Part shown: positions 63,771 to 64,000 of the stretch, in pieces
How positions within the stretch are numbered: the stretch's first letter is position 1
How the letters are laid out: every line of letters begins with the position of its first letter
Source: an uncultured Clostridia bacterium
Lineage (GTDB): Bacteria; Bacillota; Clostridia; TANB77; CAG-465
NCBI GenBank assembly: GCA_934130325.1
Contig: CAKOYA010000004.1
Span: 1 to 64,000, forward strand
Length of the DNA: 64,000 nucleotides
Direction of reading: 5' to 3'
The notes under the pieces: model-generated
The model's database searches: none
The model's input: only the letters and a program-made list of their open reading frames with translations
Told to the model about the DNA's origin: nothing
Made by a program: the position numbers and the translations under genes

Positions 63771-64000
63771 AGTTAGTATATGTACAATTTCACTTACAAC
63801 AATATTGGTCATGACATCATAATTTATGTTTTTATGTTTATGATAAACTGTTTCATGACAAAGGTTATCGATTAAACCAATAATTATATGAACTCTTTCT
63901 ACTAAATCAGGATAGTTAAAGCCATTTTTTTTAAGTAATTCCACAATTACATTAGTCATCTTAATTTCATTTTCGTGAAAAAAAATTGCAACATCTTTAT
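63759..64000 (-). CDS. TetR-family regulator, C-terminal part (cut by window edge)
   Basis: The frame stays open to the right edge (about 80 residues visible). HIIIGLIDNLCHETVYHK and NYDVMTNIVVSEIVHIL resemble the C-terminal ligand-binding and dimer helices of TetR repressors. The DNA-binding part lies outside the window, so the call is moderate. Confidence 0.6.
   Translation of the reverse strand, partial: KDVAIFFHENEIKMTNVIVELLKKNGFNYPDLVERVHIIIGLIDNLCHETVYHKHKNINYDVMTNIVVSEIVHILTKQG

Overview
The window is AT-rich throughout (roughly 30% G+C by eye), with A/T-ending codons, AGA arginine codons and strong AGGAGG-type ribosome sites. The gene set (dnaG-rpoD, asp23-amaP, nusB-xseA-xseB, DUF2953-gerW, a four-subunit pyruvate:ferredoxin oxidoreductase, a glmS ribozyme) points to an anaerobic low-GC Bacillota, most likely a member of the Clostridia. 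The GerW/YtfJ pair suggests a spore-forming ancestry but does not prove sporulation. Most of the window is ordinary chromosome. Promoters are recognisable because many have a TTGNNN box, exactly 17 bases, and a TATAAT-like box.

Layout. 1-2.0 kb: tRNA-Asn (cut by the window edge), a zinc-phospholipase-like protein, tRNA-Lys, and two overlapping minus-strand genes with a shared C-terminal motif. 2.2-4.2 kb: a YwaF-type membrane protein and dinB with a LexA-like box in its promoter. 4.2-7.2 kb: porCDAB on the minus strand. 7.4-8.5 kb: an unassigned winged-helix protein. 8.6-16.2 kb: lower glycolysis (gap, pgk, tpiA, gpmI, eno) with two unassigned genes between. 16.3-20.2 kb: a bactofilin-like membrane protein and a P2A cation ATPase. 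20.3-22.6 kb: rhodanese-thioredoxin and two genes sharing an FW-x3-W-x-LF motif behind WalR-like boxes. 22.7-27.9 kb: a nucleotidyltransferase, a membrane protein, dnaG and rpoD. 27.9-34.7 kb: arsR-cadA, DUF2953-gerW, an RpiB-like isomerase, an acyl-CoA synthetase and two small unassigned genes. 34.8-43.5 kb: dnaE, SPFH-NfeD, an M23 peptidase with a WalR-like box, rpsO, and glmS with its ribozyme. 43.7-49.1 kb: a dockerin-bearing glucosaminidase, a membrane-anchored cadherin-like protein, an N-formylglutamate amidohydrolase-like protein and a TtcA-like protein. 49.2-55.5 kb: a frameshifted short alaS, hinT, the asp23-amaP group and nusB-xseAB. 55.9-62.2 kb: tRNAs, an ART-like protein, ychF, a degenerate amidase-like protein, murC, a TPR protein and tRNA-Leu. 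62.2-64 kb: a small islet behind tRNA-Leu, a PQ-loop protein and a TetR fragment.

How it fits together. Glycolysis yields pyruvate, and porCDAB oxidises it to acetyl-CoA with reduction of ferredoxin. Cell-wall functions recur (glmS, murC, M23 peptidase, GH73-type glucosaminidase, amidase relic). Two WalR-like box regions link the M23 gene and the FW-motif gene to a possible shared envelope-stress regulon.

The least explained pieces are: (i) the FW-motif gene pair; (ii) the roughly 1 kb islet between tRNA-Leu and a 12-base copy of its 3' end, carrying a gene of different base composition, a leader that could switch access to the ribosome site, and a promoter-to-terminator unit that looks like a small RNA; (iii) the two prealbumin-like proteins with a common C-terminal motif; (iv) the alaS frameshift. 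No CRISPR array, insertion sequence, integrase or rRNA was seen. All calls come from reading the sequence; no database search was run.
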